The notes beneath the pieces were generated by a model. That model did not search any database and was not told where the DNA came from. It saw nothing but the letters and a program-made list of their open reading frames with translations. From NCBI GenBank assembly GCA_902779575.1, contig CACZBW010000003.1:62001-126000 (forward strand): a stretch of 64,000 nt of DNA, written 5' to 3'. The position numbers and the translations under genes are program-made. The DNA comes from an uncultured Lachnospiraceae bacterium (lineage in GTDB: Bacteria > Bacillota > Clostridia > Lachnospirales > Lachnospiraceae). The number at the start of each line of letters is the position of its first letter. The first letter of the stretch is position 1. Below are positions 43,054-53,573 of this stretch, one piece after another.

Positions 43054-43150
43054 TTTCGCTCCCGACCGGGCCTGCTGCGATGCCGCAGTTCATGCCCTCT
43101 CTTTCTTCCCGGCTCTTCCGGTTCAGGTCCCGCCATTGCGGCCGGATACT

Positions 43151-44515
43151 TCACGCCTGATTCTTATCCCGGCTCTGCCGGATCAGTTCTCCCCTGATCT
43201 CCCCCACCATATATAGGGACCCGGCACAGAAAAGGATGCTGTCCCCTCTTCGCGCGGCAGCTTCCCGAAAGGCGGAAAGGCAGTCCGCCTCTGCCGTGAC
43301 AGGAACGTCCGTATAAGAACGGAACAGCTCCGCCAGGCTTTCCGCACGCACCGCGCGCGGTCCGTCCAGCTGCGTCGTGACAATAAACTCAAAGCGCACC
43401 TGCGTGCAGATCTCACGGATCATCTCCGGGTAATCCTTATCGGCTGCCGCCGTAAACAGCAGGCTCACCGGCCGCACGCAGGCGATTCTCCGGACGGTTT
43501 TCAGAAAATTCCGGATCCCGTCCGCATTGTGGGCCCCGTCCAGGATAATTCCTTCCGCAGCCGTTTCCATACGTCCGCCCCAGCGCGTCCCGCTGACTGC
43601 CTGCAGAACTGTCTCATCCGGGATTTTTTTCTCCGGATCGAAGACTCTCAGAGCCGTCATGGCCAGAGCCGCGTTCTGTACCTGATAATCCGCAGGAAAC
43701 GGAACCCGGGCAGAAACATAGTCATAATACCTGTTATTCAGTACAAAATCAATGCTTTTGTCCGAGCGGGCGGTGATCTGCGCCATCTGCGGATAGACGG
43801 GAATTCCGGGCGATCCGGCGGCTGCGGCCTTTTCCCGGATCAGTTCCGCGGCCTCCCTGTCCGACGCGTCATAGACAACCGGCACCCCCTTTTTTATGAT
43901 GCCCGCCTTCTCAGCCGCGATCGCGCGGATGGTATCTCCGAGATACTGCATATGATCCATACTGATGGAACTGATCACGCTCAGAGACGGATGCGCCACC
44001 GTACTGGTCGCGTCAAGCCGGCCGCCCAGGCCGGTTTCCATCACAAGAATGTCGATTTTCCGCCTGCGGAACCAGACCATCCCCATGACAAACAGAAGCT
44101 CGAAATAAGTCGGATGCGGGTATCCTTCCGCCTGCATTTTCTCAACTGCCCTGAGCACTTCCAGGAATACGTCAGTAAATTCCTCATCGGAAATCTCTTC
44201 CCGGCATACCTGAAAGCGTTCATTGATGCGGATCAGATGCGGAGAGGAAAACAGTCCGGTCTTCCGCCCGCTCTGCCGGAGTATATTCTCCAGGAAAGCG
44301 CATACGCTTCCTTTTCCGTTGGTCCCGGCGACATGGATCACCTGAAAGGCATCCTCCGGATGGCCGAGGCGGTCCAGAAGCCGCACAGTATTCTCCGGTT
44401 CGTTTTTCTTCGTAAATTTCGGCACATCCCCTATATAGCGGACTGCATCCTGGTAATTCATGCCCTGACCTCTGTTCCCTGCCGCCTGTTCATGGATCTC
44501 CTTTTCCTGCTTCAT
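43151..44515 (-). CDS. folC: Folylpolyglutamate/dihydrofolate synthase
   Basis: 454 aa. Adds glutamate to folates using ATP. Mur-ligase-like fold with ATP loop HVAGTNGKGSVCAFLENIL, METGLGGRLDATSTV, SISMDHMQYLG and ILDGAHNADGIRNF. GGGGAGGT lies about 10 nt before the ATG; an internal ATG at MNYQDAVRY is an alternative start. It lies downstream of rpoD beyond a terminator. Confidence 0.95.
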   Translation of the reverse strand: MKQEKEIHEQAAGNRGQGMNYQDAVRYIGDVPKFTKKNEPENTVRLLDRLGHPEDAFQVIHVAGTNGKGSVCAFLENILRQSGRKTGLFSSPHLIRINERFQVCREEISDEEFTDVFLEVLRAVEKMQAEGYPHPTYFELLFVMGMVWFRRRKIDILVMETGLGGRLDATSTVAHPSLSVISSISMDHMQYLGDTIRAIAAEKAGIIKKGVPVVYDASDREAAELIREKAAAAGSPGIPVYPQMAQITARSDKSIDFVLNNRYYDYVSARVPFPADYQVQNAALAMTALRVFDPEKKIPDETVLQAVSGTRWGGRMETAAEGIILDGAHNADGIRNFLKTVRRIACVRPVSLLFTAAADKDYPEMIREICTQVRFEFIVTTQLDGPRAVRAESLAELFRSYTDVPVTAEADCLSAFREAAARRGDSILFCAGSLYMVGEIRGELIRQSRDKNQA

Positions 44516-44553
44516 GGTCCGCGGACCTCCCCACAGCAGGCTGCAGATGGAGA

Positions 44554-44579
44554 AATCGGGCAGGCCTGCCTGCCCGATT
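44554..44579 (-). terminator. rpoD terminator
   Basis: Perfect 11-bp stem AATCGGGCAGG/CCTGCCCGATT with a 4-nt loop, followed by TTCTCC on the minus strand, between rpoD and folC. Confidence 0.7.
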
Positions 44580-44667
44580 GGAATCTGATATTGTAAGGAA
44601 CGCAGTCATCCGGCAGCAGTCTGTCCGATGACCGTCCGTCCCTGCATCTGCCGGAAAGTCCGGCGGA

Positions 44668-45828
44668 TCAGTTCAGGAAATCCTTCAGTCTCTTGGACCT
44701 GCTGGGATGTCTGAGCTTCCTGAGCGCTTTTGCCTCGATCTGGCGGATCCGCTCTCTGGTGACATTGAATTCCCTGCCGACCTCCTCCAGTGTTCTGGCC
44801 CTTCCGTCCTCCAGGCCGAAGCGCAGCTTCACGACCTGGCGCTCCCGCTCGGTCAGTGATTCAAGGGCGTTGGCAAGCTCCTCCCGGAGCATGGAGAATG
44901 TTGCGGAATCCGCCGGACTCAGCGCCGTATCATCCTCGATAAAATCGCCCAGATGGGAATCATCCTCCTCGCCGATCGGCGTATCAAGGGATACCGGATC
45001 GCGGGAAATTTTAAGAACCTCCCTGACTCTGGAGACCGGAACGGAAAGACGTTCCGCCACTTCCTCCGGAGTAGGCTCCCTTCCGAGTTCCTGGAGCAGC
45101 TGCCTCGTCATGCGCAGGGTCTTGTTGATCGTCTCCACCATATGGACCGGAACCCGGATGGTCCTTCCCGTATCCGCGATTCCGCGGGTGATCGCCTGCC
45201 GGATCCACCAGGTCGCATATGTGGAAAACTTATACCCCTTGGTATAATCGAATTTGTCCACTGCCTTCATGAGGCCCATATTCCCCTCCTGGATCAGGTC
45301 CAGGAAAGGCATGCCTCTGCCCACATATTTTTTCGCGATGGATACGACCAGGCGCAGGTTCGCCTCCGTGAGGGCTTTCTTGGCTTCCTCGTCCCCGGCT
45401 TCAACACGTCTGGCCAGCTCCACTTCCTGCTCGCTTGTGAGCAGGGGAACATTGCCGATCTCCTTCAGGTACATGCGGACCGGATCTTCGGTGGAAACGC
45501 CCTCAAGGACGTCCACTTCCTCCACCTTTTCAGCCTCCGCTTCCACCTCCTCGATAAGAACGTCCTCATCGTCATCGGATTCAATCAGAAGCTCTACGGT
45601 GTCGTCGTCATCATCAATCCCTTCCTCCGGAGCCTTTCCCCGCGAGACATCGATATTTTTCTGTTCGAGATATTCATAGATCTGATCCGTCTGCTCTTCC
45701 GTAAGCTGCAGCGTTTCAAATGCCTTGATAATCTCCTCTTCACTGATCGTATTCTTGTTCTTCTTCGCCGTCTCAACGATCATGTTCAGTGTTTTTTCAA
45801 ACAGCGCCTGTGAGTCTGTCTCACCCAT
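44668..45828 (-). CDS. rpoD: Primary sigma factor RpoD (SigA)
   Basis: 386 aa with all regions: 1.1 ([15 protein letters not shown]...), an acidic spacer with a [17 protein letters not shown] run, 1.2 ([16 protein letters not shown]), 2 ([36 protein letters not shown]), 3 and 4 ([31 protein letters not shown]). Housekeeping promoter recognition. It lies 49 bp after the ClpX-type gene rather than beside dnaG. The sigma-like protein at 754-1542 appears to be a truncated paralogue of this protein. Confidence 0.98.
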   Translation of the reverse strand: MGETDSQALFEKTLNMIVETAKKNKNTISEEEIIKAFETLQLTEEQTDQIYEYLEQKNIDVSRGKAPEEGIDDDDDTVELLIESDDDEDVLIEEVEAEAEKVEEVDVLEGVSTEDPVRMYLKEIGNVPLLTSEQEVELARRVEAGDEEAKKALTEANLRLVVSIAKKYVGRGMPFLDLIQEGNMGLMKAVDKFDYTKGYKFSTYATWWIRQAITRGIADTGRTIRVPVHMVETINKTLRMTRQLLQELGREPTPEEVAERLSVPVSRVREVLKISRDPVSLDTPIGEEDDSHLGDFIEDDTALSPADSATFSMLREELANALESLTERERQVVKLRFGLEDGRARTLEEVGREFNVTRERIRQIEAKALRKLRHPSRSKRLKDFLN

Positions 45829-45877
45829 TCGGAACTCTCTCCCTCCTGCTGTAAACCATCCTACCTGTCTGAACCGG

Positions 45878-47305
45878 TCAGTGCTCCCGTCCCGCAGATC
45901 CCTCTGTGAGTGCCGGCAGCTCTGTCCCCCTCATTGTGATGACCGGACCGCCCCTGTGAGCGATATAGTCTCCCGTAATCAGCACCTGTCCGATATTGTC
46001 ATCCTTCGGAATCTCATACATAATATCCAGCATGAATTCTTCGATAATCGACCTCAGCGCACGCGCCCCCGTGTCTTTCCCGAGCGCCAGATCCGCAATC
46101 GCCTCCAGCGCGCTGTCCTCAAACTCAAGCTTTACCTCATCGAGTGCCAGGAGCTTCTGGTACTGCTTCAGAATCGCATTCTTCGGCTCTTTCAGAATCC
46201 GGACCAGCATAGCGCGGTCAAGCTTCCGAAGTGCGAACATCATCGGCAGACGTCCTATAAACTCCGGTATCATGCCGTAACGGCGAAGATCCTCCAGGGT
46301 AGCCTTTGTCAGAAGATCCGGATCATCATCAAAACGGTCCTTCAGTTCCGACTCAAAGCCCATGGAAGACGATTTCGTCAGTCTCTCCTTAATAATATCC
46401 TCAAGCCCCGGGAATGCGCCTCCGCAAATGAACAGTATATTCTTCGTATTCATGGTCGTCATCGGCACCATCGCATTCTTGCTTGTGGCGCCCACCGGAA
46501 CTTCAACTTCACTTCCTTCGAGCAGCTTTAACAGCCCCTGCTGCACGGATTCGCCGCTCACATCTCTCTGATTGGTGTTCTGTTTCTTGGCGATTTTATC
46601 GATCTCATCGATAAACACGATACCCGTTTCCGCCTTCTCCACGTCATTGCCGGCTACCGCCAGGAGCTTGCTCAGCACGCTCTCGATGTCATCGCCGATA
46701 TAGCCGGCCTCCGTCAGGGAGGTGGCGTCCGCAATCGCAAGCGGGACATCCAGGAGTTTCGAGAGCGTTTTCACCAGATAGGTCTTCCCGCATCCGGTCG
46801 GTCCGATCATCAGCATGTTGGACTTCTCTATCTCGATCTCATCCAGGGAATTCGTGTTTGTCTTTACTCTTTTGTAATGGTTGTATACCGCTACAGAGAT
46901 GATTTTTTTTGCCCGGTCCTGGCCGACCACATACTGATCCAGTTCTGCCTTGATCCTGTGCGGGGCGGGAAGCGCCCTGATATCGAAAACCGGAGCCTTT
47001 TCCGGCTTCTTTTCTTTCTTCTTTTCCGCTTTCTCCGCGGAAGAGGAAGCGCCCCTACCGTCCATCCGGAACATCCCCATATCAGGGAAATTCTTCAGAT
47101 TACTGAGATTCTGGAGATTCAGCATGTTCCGGATTTCCGGATTATCCATTGAATCAAAGGATCTCTGCATGCAGTCCCTGCAGACGGTGATTCCGCCCGG
47201 CAGCGTGATCATGGGACCTGCCTTGCTTTCGCTGCGCCGGCACATAAAACAGACTTTATCAAAGCTGTCCTTTTTATCTTCCGTGCCCGTTTTTTCTTCT
47301 TCCAT
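45878..47305 (-). CDS. clpX: ClpX-type AAA+ unfoldase
   Basis: 475 aa, about 50 longer than usual ClpX. Zinc domain with C19, C22, C42, C45, then a long Lys/Glu-rich linker (about 50-110), AAA+ core with Walker A GPTGCGKT (168-175), Walker [11 protein letters not shown], sensor and arginine-finger segments (IPEFIGRLP). The ClpP-docking loop reads SSMGFES in place of the usual IGF, still suited to ClpP binding. No clpP or tig is adjacent, so this may be a second ClpX; the main copy would lie elsewhere. Confidence 0.88.
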   Translation of the reverse strand: MEEEKTGTEDKKDSFDKVCFMCRRSESKAGPMITLPGGITVCRDCMQRSFDSMDNPEIRNMLNLQNLSNLKNFPDMGMFRMDGRGASSSAEKAEKKKEKKPEKAPVFDIRALPAPHRIKAELDQYVVGQDRAKKIISVAVYNHYKRVKTNTNSLDEIEIEKSNMLMIGPTGCGKTYLVKTLSKLLDVPLAIADATSLTEAGYIGDDIESVLSKLLAVAGNDVEKAETGIVFIDEIDKIAKKQNTNQRDVSGESVQQGLLKLLEGSEVEVPVGATSKNAMVPMTTMNTKNILFICGGAFPGLEDIIKERLTKSSSMGFESELKDRFDDDPDLLTKATLEDLRRYGMIPEFIGRLPMMFALRKLDRAMLVRILKEPKNAILKQYQKLLALDEVKLEFEDSALEAIADLALGKDTGARALRSIIEEFMLDIMYEIPKDDNIGQVLITGDYIAHRGGPVITMRGTELPALTEGSAGREH

Positions 47306-47346
47306 TCCTTTCCTTCCCTGTATCTGCCGTATTCAGGCATCCGCAG

Positions 47347-49332
47347 TCAGCTGAGCGTAACCAGCAGTCTGCGCACTCTTTTTTCATTATACTTCCCGCG
47401 GCTGTCCGCGCGCAGGTAGGATACCTGGACTTTATCGCCGGCTTTCGTCTGACCCAGGACTTCCCTGAGTTCTTCCAGGGTTAAAGTCTGCCTTCCGTTG
47501 AGCCCGACAATCACATCGCCTGCCGCAAGGCCTGCCTCCCAGGCTCCGGACTGACTGATCACATCCGCGATATATACGCCGGCCGGAAGCCGGTCTATAA
47601 TCTGCCTCTCATCGCTGATCTCGGCTACGTGGATTCCGAGCTGCCCTCCCTGGGCGGCGTTACCGGTGCGGTCAGCCGTCTCCGGTTCCGAACCTGCAGC
47701 CTCTTCTGATTCCGGAGCTTCCGTGCCTGCTTCTTCAGTGCTCCCGGCGGCAGCTGTTTCTTCCTCTGCCGTTTTTTCCGCCTCTTCCGGGAGCACTTCC
47801 GGCTTTTCGCTCTCCTGCTGAAGAGCCTTTCCGGCTTCTTCTTCGGTCTGCTCGCTGTTCTTAAGAGGCATCACTGCCGAAAGGAGCGCCTCCGCCTGAT
47901 TTGCTCCGTTGATCCGGTCAAGGGCAAGGACTGCTTCGCCGAAGGGCAGGATGCTGCTCATTCCATCCGCGGATTTTTCTGCCGCAGCCGCAATTCCGAT
48001 CACTTCCCCGCCCATATTGACAAGGGGGCCGCCGTTGTTCAGAGCATTTACCGGTATATCCGTGAGAATATACCCGCTCTGTCCGCCGGCCGGATCCGTC
48101 CGGGCGCTGACGGCGCAGACGATTCCCTGCATGACAGACTGACCGTAGCTGACCGTCTTGCCGACAAGGGCGACATTCTCTCCTACCGCGGCCTGTCCTT
48201 CCGTATTGATCTCGGCCATCTCCGTCCGTTCAAGTATTTCGGGCGCGATTTTGTTCTTTTCCACTCTCAGAAGCGCCAGGGAGGTCTGTTCATCCGTACC
48301 GCTCAGAACAGCCTGCGCCAGTCCGCCGGCCGCATCCTGCTCCCCTGTGTTAAATCCGACAGTCAGATCCCCGTCATCTGCGGCAATCTGTCCGTCTGTA
48401 AGGATATAGAGGTTTTCATCGTCCTCCTGCACGATGAAGCCGGAACAGAAAGGAACTCCCTCGAGGCTGCCCCCGCCTTTGCAGTATGCGCTGACCGTCT
48501 CCGGAGAAGCCGCGGTCACCGATACCAGACAGGGCGCCACAACCTGTACGATGTCAGTCAGACTGCTGGGCTGCTGAACACCGGCGGCCTCCGGCGCCGG
48601 CACTGCGGAGACTGTGATATCTTCCTCCGTCTCGGACTCCGGCACGGCAGCGGCGGGCTGCTCCGGCACAGGAGCGATTCCCTCTGTTTCCTCCGTTACG
48701 GAACCGTCCGCGATCGAGAGCACGGCAGCCTCCGTCTCCGTATCCGCGTCATCTGCGGACTGGACCGTATGCGATTCCTTTATGGTTCCCGGTATCGAAG
48801 CATAGATCAGGGAACCGAGGGTCGCGACCGTAACGACAGCCGTCAGGACAATTCCGGGCCACTTCGCTTTCGGCCTGTCCAGACGTTCTCCCGTCTGCGT
48901 GTCATATTTCGGCTCGTCCTCTTCCCAGTCAAAATCCCCGTTCCGGTCCGCGCCTGACTTTGCGGTAAAGCCATGGACCGGTCCCGCTTCTTTGCCGGCC
49001 CCGGCGCTTTCCGCCGTTTCTCCATCCGGTCCGGAAGCGGCCTCTGCGCTGTCCGCGGAAGCGGATGCAGAACCTTCTTCTTCCGGTACTCCGTCTTCCG
49101 GATACGGCCGGTCCGCCTCTTCTTCTCCTGCGGGCATACCGTCAGCTTCCTCCTCATAAAAGTCCGGCTGTCCGCTGTCCGGGCCGGCTTCCTCTTTCCC
49201 GTCCGTCCCTGAGCTGAAATCCAGATCGATTACATCCTGATCCGGATCCTCTTCTGCAGACGGAGCCGCCGGCTCTGCCGGATACGCTTCCCCCCATTGT
49301 CCGTCCAGACCGAAATCCTTCTCATCACTCAT
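47347..49332 (-). CDS. HtrA/DegP-like membrane protein with a lost catalytic triad, plus PDZ
   Basis: 661 aa. A long acidic cytoplasmic segment (1-155) and a membrane helix (about 159-180) lead to a linker, a trypsin-like domain (about 258-475), an acidic linker (about 490-570) and a PDZ domain (to 661, LPAGVYIADVISQSGAWEAG). Aligned to HtrA, the catalytic His is Q315 (LTDGQI for LTNNHV), the Asp is S351 (TSLALL for TDLAVL) and the Ser is N433 (NNGGPL for NSGGPL). All three are gone while the fold motifs remain, so it should be a non-proteolytic sensor or adaptor of the envelope. GAGGAG precedes the ATG. Confidence 0.85.
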   Translation of the reverse strand: MSDEKDFGLDGQWGEAYPAEPAAPSAEEDPDQDVIDLDFSSGTDGKEEAGPDSGQPDFYEEEADGMPAGEEEADRPYPEDGVPEEEGSASASADSAEAASGPDGETAESAGAGKEAGPVHGFTAKSGADRNGDFDWEEDEPKYDTQTGERLDRPKAKWPGIVLTAVVTVATLGSLIYASIPGTIKESHTVQSADDADTETEAAVLSIADGSVTEETEGIAPVPEQPAAAVPESETEEDITVSAVPAPEAAGVQQPSSLTDIVQVVAPCLVSVTAASPETVSAYCKGGGSLEGVPFCSGFIVQEDDENLYILTDGQIAADDGDLTVGFNTGEQDAAGGLAQAVLSGTDEQTSLALLRVEKNKIAPEILERTEMAEINTEGQAAVGENVALVGKTVSYGQSVMQGIVCAVSARTDPAGGQSGYILTDIPVNALNNGGPLVNMGGEVIGIAAAAEKSADGMSSILPFGEAVLALDRINGANQAEALLSAVMPLKNSEQTEEEAGKALQQESEKPEVLPEEAEKTAEEETAAAGSTEEAGTEAPESEEAAGSEPETADRTGNAAQGGQLGIHVAEISDERQIIDRLPAGVYIADVISQSGAWEAGLAAGDVIVGLNGRQTLTLEELREVLGQTKAGDKVQVSYLRADSRGKYNEKRVRRLLVTLS

Positions 49333-49357
49333 AAGAATTCTCCTCTAAAATGCAAGA

Positions 49358-50305
49358 TCAATTCCTGTTCTCTTTCTGTTCCCACCAGGACGGGCTGGCC
49401 GTCAGGCGGCGGATCAGCCCTCCCGGAAGAGACCGGTAACGGCGTCCCAGAAAATAACCGGCATATTTACAGCCGCTGGTCACAATCAGGGAAAGAATCT
49501 TCTCCGGATGGCCCTGCCGGACCAGCCAGCCTGCTGTTCCCTTCACCAGCTTCAGGCCCTCGCCTTCGGAAGGGACTCCTTCGAAAATTTCCGGGTGGTC
49601 CGCCTGTGATACTCCCAGGTCAAAATTCCGCCGCAACTGCTGCATACCGCTGTAATTGTGGGAATGCCATACTTCGGCGTCCGCGCAGTAGGCGATTTTA
49701 AAACCGTTCTGAATCAGCTTTCCGGCCAGGATCATGTCTTCATTGAAAATCACATGCCTTTCAAAACCGCCGAGCGCAAAATAGCTTTCTCTTCTCCACG
49801 CGGCGCATACGTCCGAGCAGAAGAAGGTTCTGATTCCGAGTCCCGCAAGATCATTCCGTGACTTTATGCAGGATCTGTCCGGGTAATTGAACTGTCTCGT
49901 ATACCGCTCCGTCATGGAGCTGTCCTTTCCTGCCAGCTGCCTTCCGTAAGCGGCCGCCACTTCCGGATCCGCAAAGGCATCCGTCAGGCGCTCCGTCAGA
50001 TAGCAGTCCTTCGGCAGTGCGTCCTGTGTCATGCACAGCACCAGATCCGTATTCGCAAACTGCATTCCCAGGTGCCTGGTTCCGCCGTGATCAAACTGAC
50101 TCTTTTCGATATGAAATACAGAAAACACCGGGAAACGGTCCCTGAACTCATCTATGATTCCGGAAGGAAAGTAAGCTTCCTCCGTATTCAGGATCAGGAC
50201 CCTGTCGGGGCGTTTTTTCTGTCTCGAAAGCCTCCTGAGAAGCTCCTTAAGTTCCTTTCCCGGCCTGTAGGACGGGATCAGGACAGTCAATGTAAAAGTA
50301 TTCAT
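49358..50305 (-). CDS. Glycosyltransferase family 2 (rhamnosyltransferase-like)
   Basis: 315 aa. A GT-A fold opening with LTVLIPSYRPGKELKELL. The HIEKSQFDHGGTRHLGM segment is typical of rhamnosyltransferases, and CMTQDALPKD stands at the metal-binding position. FNEDMILAGKL is the likely catalytic acidic motif. No clear membrane helix. GGAGGA precedes the ATG. It lies 25 bp before the HtrA-like gene and next to the LCP gene, so it may add a sugar to a wall-linked glycan. Sugar specificity is inferred only. Confidence 0.82.
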   Translation of the reverse strand: MNTFTLTVLIPSYRPGKELKELLRRLSRQKKRPDRVLILNTEEAYFPSGIIDEFRDRFPVFSVFHIEKSQFDHGGTRHLGMQFANTDLVLCMTQDALPKDCYLTERLTDAFADPEVAAAYGRQLAGKDSSMTERYTRQFNYPDRSCIKSRNDLAGLGIRTFFCSDVCAAWRRESYFALGGFERHVIFNEDMILAGKLIQNGFKIAYCADAEVWHSHNYSGMQQLRRNFDLGVSQADHPEIFEGVPSEGEGLKLVKGTAGWLVRQGHPEKILSLIVTSGCKYAGYFLGRRYRSLPGGLIRRLTASPSWWEQKENRN

Positions 50306-50347
50306 GGCTTCCTCCGGCGATTCCTGCCGGGACTTCTATCTCCGGGA

Positions 50348-51847
50348 TCAGTAGATTCCGGTCGTATAGGCGATCTCATCGGATATCTGCTGAACTGTGG
50401 AGGAAGGCGTATATCCTTCCGTACCGTACAGGAAAGCGTGCAGCTCGGAAACATTGTTTGCCAGATTGACCGGAACCACACAGTCCCCTGCCGCGATATT
50501 CGCTGCCTGCAGTTCAAAGGGGAAGCCCGTTGTCTCCCCGAGCGAACAGCCTGCGGCAGTGGTGGCGAGACCGATCAGTTCAGTGTTGGAAAAGCTGGTG
50601 GAGATATCATTGAGCAGCGAATCCGCGATCTGGATCAGCTTGGGCACGCCCTGCTTCCTCGCGGAGTCAAAAATCTGGGTCAGCACTGCCCGCTGTCTCT
50701 CCGTACGCTTGTAATCGCTTCCCGCCGTATAGCGGATCCGGCAGTAGGCAAGCGCCTGTATGCCGTTCAGCAGCTGATATCCCGCCGATTCGACCGGGGT
50801 GATCTCCACCCCCGTAACCTGGGAATTCTCCGTCTGGTAACCGTTGATATAGGGAAGTTCTTCTTCCGTCACGTCTATATAGACTCCTCCGACCAGATCG
50901 ACCGCCTTGATCAGGGATTTAAAGTCAACGGTGATATAATCCCTGATGTCCAGATCCAGATTTTTGTTCAGCATATTGATGGAACGGGACGGGCCTCCGA
51001 AGTAGTAGCACTCGGTTGCCTTCCGGTACTCCCCGTTCGTATTGTCCAGATATGTATCCCTGTAAACGGAAACCATCCGGATCGACTTCGCCTTTTTGTT
51101 CAGGCAGCAGAGGATAATGGTATCGGAATGCGCCTCCTCTGTAAGCTTCCCCTCACGGGAGTCCACGCCGTATATGACAAAAGTCTGATAATTGCTGCCC
51201 GCGCTTACGCCTTCGTTGCTGATGATGCCGCTCAGTTCCACACGGTCCATCCGTGAAAAGCGCCAGATAAAGAAGAGCGCAGCGGCAGCCAGAAGCAGCA
51301 GAATAATCTTCCAGAGAAAGTTCTTTTTCTTCTTTGTACGGATAGTCTCACTCCTTTCCGGCCGGCCTTCATATTCCGCCCTGCCGTCCTCCCTGTACCG
51401 GTCTTCCCCGGCAGCTTCCTGCCCGCGGCCGGAAGATGTTCTCCCCCTTCCGGCAGGTCCGCGGTAATTCTCCTCTTCCTGATAAGAGCGGTACGGCTCC
51501 CTGTAACCTGCTCTGTTCCACTCTTCCTCCGCCGGGTTTACAGGATCCGCCTCCCTGGCGGCATCCCGGCCGGATCCGGCGTCCCGGTAAGAAGCGCCGC
51601 GTCTGATATAAAGCCTCTCCTCGTCAGAGCTTTCACGGCGCCCCGTCTTCCTGCCTTCGTCATAATATCCCTCCGGCATCCCGTAAGAAGCCTGCCTGGA
51701 ATAACTGTCTCTTACGCCGTAACCGGCGTCCGAAAAATCCGCTCCCGTTCTGGTATAAAGTTCCTGCTCTTCATCATCCAGAAAGCCTTCTTCCTGCCTG
51801 TCATAGCGGCTTAAAGGCTCCCCCTTCTTTTTTCTTCCGAAAGCCAT
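50348..51847 (-). CDS. LytR-CpsA-Psr (LCP) family cell-wall glycopolymer ligase
   Basis: 499 aa from the ATG at 51847 with AGGAGATAAG upstream. A highly charged Arg/Glu/Tyr-rich cytoplasmic tail (1-190, many RxxSYR/DxGYG-like segments) is followed by one membrane helix (FLWKIILLLLAAAALFFIW) and the LCP domain: YGVDSREGKLTEEAHSDTIIL, MVSVYRDTYLDN, LVGGVYIDVT, ALAYCRIRYTAGSDYKRTERQR. LCP enzymes transfer undecaprenyl-linked glycans to peptidoglycan. Adjacent to the initiating glycosyl-phosphotransferase, it probably attaches the product of this cluster. Confidence 0.93.
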   Translation of the reverse strand: MAFGRKKKGEPLSRYDRQEEGFLDDEEQELYTRTGADFSDAGYGVRDSYSRQASYGMPEGYYDEGRKTGRRESSDEERLYIRRGASYRDAGSGRDAAREADPVNPAEEEWNRAGYREPYRSYQEEENYRGPAGRGRTSSGRGQEAAGEDRYREDGRAEYEGRPERSETIRTKKKKNFLWKIILLLLAAAALFFIWRFSRMDRVELSGIISNEGVSAGSNYQTFVIYGVDSREGKLTEEAHSDTIILCCLNKKAKSIRMVSVYRDTYLDNTNGEYRKATECYYFGGPSRSINMLNKNLDLDIRDYITVDFKSLIKAVDLVGGVYIDVTEEELPYINGYQTENSQVTGVEITPVESAGYQLLNGIQALAYCRIRYTAGSDYKRTERQRAVLTQIFDSARKQGVPKLIQIADSLLNDISTSFSNTELIGLATTAAGCSLGETTGFPFELQAANIAAGDCVVPVNLANNVSELHAFLYGTEGYTPSSTVQQISDEIAYTTGIY

Positions 51848-51952
51848 CTTATCTCCTGTGTCTCCCCCGGAAAAGCTTTCCGGTATGATAAGGGAGCACT
51901 GATTCATTCCTTCATCTCTGTTTAAAGGAAAACACTGTGATTCCGTGTTTCC

Positions 51953-53353
51953 TCAGTACGCGTTTTTATTGATAAACCCTTTGAACACGGTCAGAAACAG
52001 GATCTTGACGTCGAAACCGATCGTCCAGTGCTCAATATAATAGATATCATAATCAATTCTTCTGCGGATGGAAGTATTCCCCCTGTATCCGTTTACCTGC
52101 GCCCATCCCGTCATCCCCGGGCGTACCTGATGCTTGACCATGTAGCGGGGAATTTCCTCCCGGAATTTCTCCACATACTGGGGCCGCTCCGGCCTGGGAC
52201 CGATCAGGCTCATATCCCCTTTCAGTACATTAAAGAGCTGCGGAAGCTCGTCGATCGAGGTTTTGCGGATAAATTTCCCCACTTTTGTGACCCGGGGATC
52301 ATCTTTCGTCGTCCAGCCCTTCTTTTCCTCTGTCTGGCTCTGTACCTCCATCGAACGGAACTTGTACATCTGGAAAGGCCTGTTGTGCAGGCCCACCCGC
52401 TCCTGGCAGAAAATCAGCGGTCCGGGACTCGTCAGCTTTATGCAGACAGCCGTAACCAGCATAACCGGCGAAAACAGGACAATCGCGCAGATGCTTCCCG
52501 CCAGGTCCATGCATCTTTTTACCAGCGCGTTGAAGGTATCTGAGAGAGGCACATAGCGGATATTGATAACCGGGAGTCCCTGCAGGTCCTCCGTATAAGG
52601 CCGGGAAGGAATGATATCCAGATAGTCCGGAATAAACTGCGTATGGACGCCGGACTTTTCACATGCGGCGACAATCTTTTTCAGCTTGTCATATTCATCA
52701 AGGCCAAGGGTGATCGCGATCTCGTCCAGGTCATTCTCCGACAGGACTTTCTCGATATCCGAAGTAGTCCCGACAACCGGAATATTGTGATAATACTTCC
52801 CCTGCGCCGAGGAGTCGTCCAGGATGCCGTTGATCTGATAGCCCCATTCCGGATTCTGAAAGATCCTCTCAATATAGCCTTCCGCCGCGCTGGAATAGCC
52901 GACCAGCATGATATGCTTGAGGTTCATCCCGCGGGCCCGGATCCTGTGCAGCGCCATCCGGATAAAATTGCGCTCAATGACAGTCGCTATGAAATTGATC
53001 CCGGTAAACATGAAGATCAGGCGCCTGGAAAAATCCGGCTCATTGATCAGGTAAAGGACAAACATGAACAGGAGGAGCCCGACTGTATTGGCCAGGAAGA
53101 TATTACTGGCCTCCAGTCTGCGCCCCTGGATGCGCTTCGGCGTATACAGCTTGAACGCGTCGTACAGGATAAGATAGCCCGGAACGATCACAAGCAGGGC
53201 GGACATATATGTCTGCACCGGCAGCGCCCCGGAATTCTTCCGCGCGAAAATCTGAAACTGAAGCACATACGCAGTCAGGTAGGAAGCGGTTATAATGCCC
53301 GCATCCAGCACGACATGCAGCCTGTTAAAATGTTTCTGATTATCTTTAATCAA
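51953..53353 (-). CDS. Undecaprenyl-phosphate sugar phosphotransferase (WcaJ/WbaP type)
   Basis: 466 aa from a TTG at 53353 with AAGGGTGA upstream. Four to five N-terminal membrane helices, a CoA-binding-like domain (HIMLVGYSSAAEGYIERI), another helix, then the bacterial sugar transferase domain with KRCMDLAGS, QERVGLHNRPFQMYKFRSM, DELPQLFNVLKGDMSLIGPRPE and GMTGWAQVNGYRG. It starts glycan synthesis by moving a sugar-1-phosphate onto the lipid carrier at the inner face of the membrane. Confidence 0.95.
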   Translation of the reverse strand: MIKDNQKHFNRLHVVLDAGIITASYLTAYVLQFQIFARKNSGALPVQTYMSALLVIVPGYLILYDAFKLYTPKRIQGRRLEASNIFLANTVGLLLFMFVLYLINEPDFSRRLIFMFTGINFIATVIERNFIRMALHRIRARGMNLKHIMLVGYSSAAEGYIERIFQNPEWGYQINGILDDSSAQGKYYHNIPVVGTTSDIEKVLSENDLDEIAITLGLDEYDKLKKIVAACEKSGVHTQFIPDYLDIIPSRPYTEDLQGLPVINIRYVPLSDTFNALVKRCMDLAGSICAIVLFSPVMLVTAVCIKLTSPGPLIFCQERVGLHNRPFQMYKFRSMEVQSQTEEKKGWTTKDDPRVTKVGKFIRKTSIDELPQLFNVLKGDMSLIGPRPERPQYVEKFREEIPRYMVKHQVRPGMTGWAQVNGYRGNTSIRRRIDYDIYYIEHWTIGFDVKILFLTVFKGFINKNAY

Positions 53354-53573
53354 AACAGCTCACCCTTATTCTCTTCCGGAGCAGCTCCGGTCTCCCCTTG
53401 CACCCGGGTTCCCTTATCCCGGTCTTCCCCTTTACATCCGTATCCTGCATGCGCTGACCCTGAATCAGTGACGGTTCCGGGTCCTCCCTTCCGCGCCTGC
53501 GGACAGATATGGAAATGATAAATCCGCCGGAATCAGACAGCGGATTGCGCCGCGTCCGGCATGATAATTAAAA

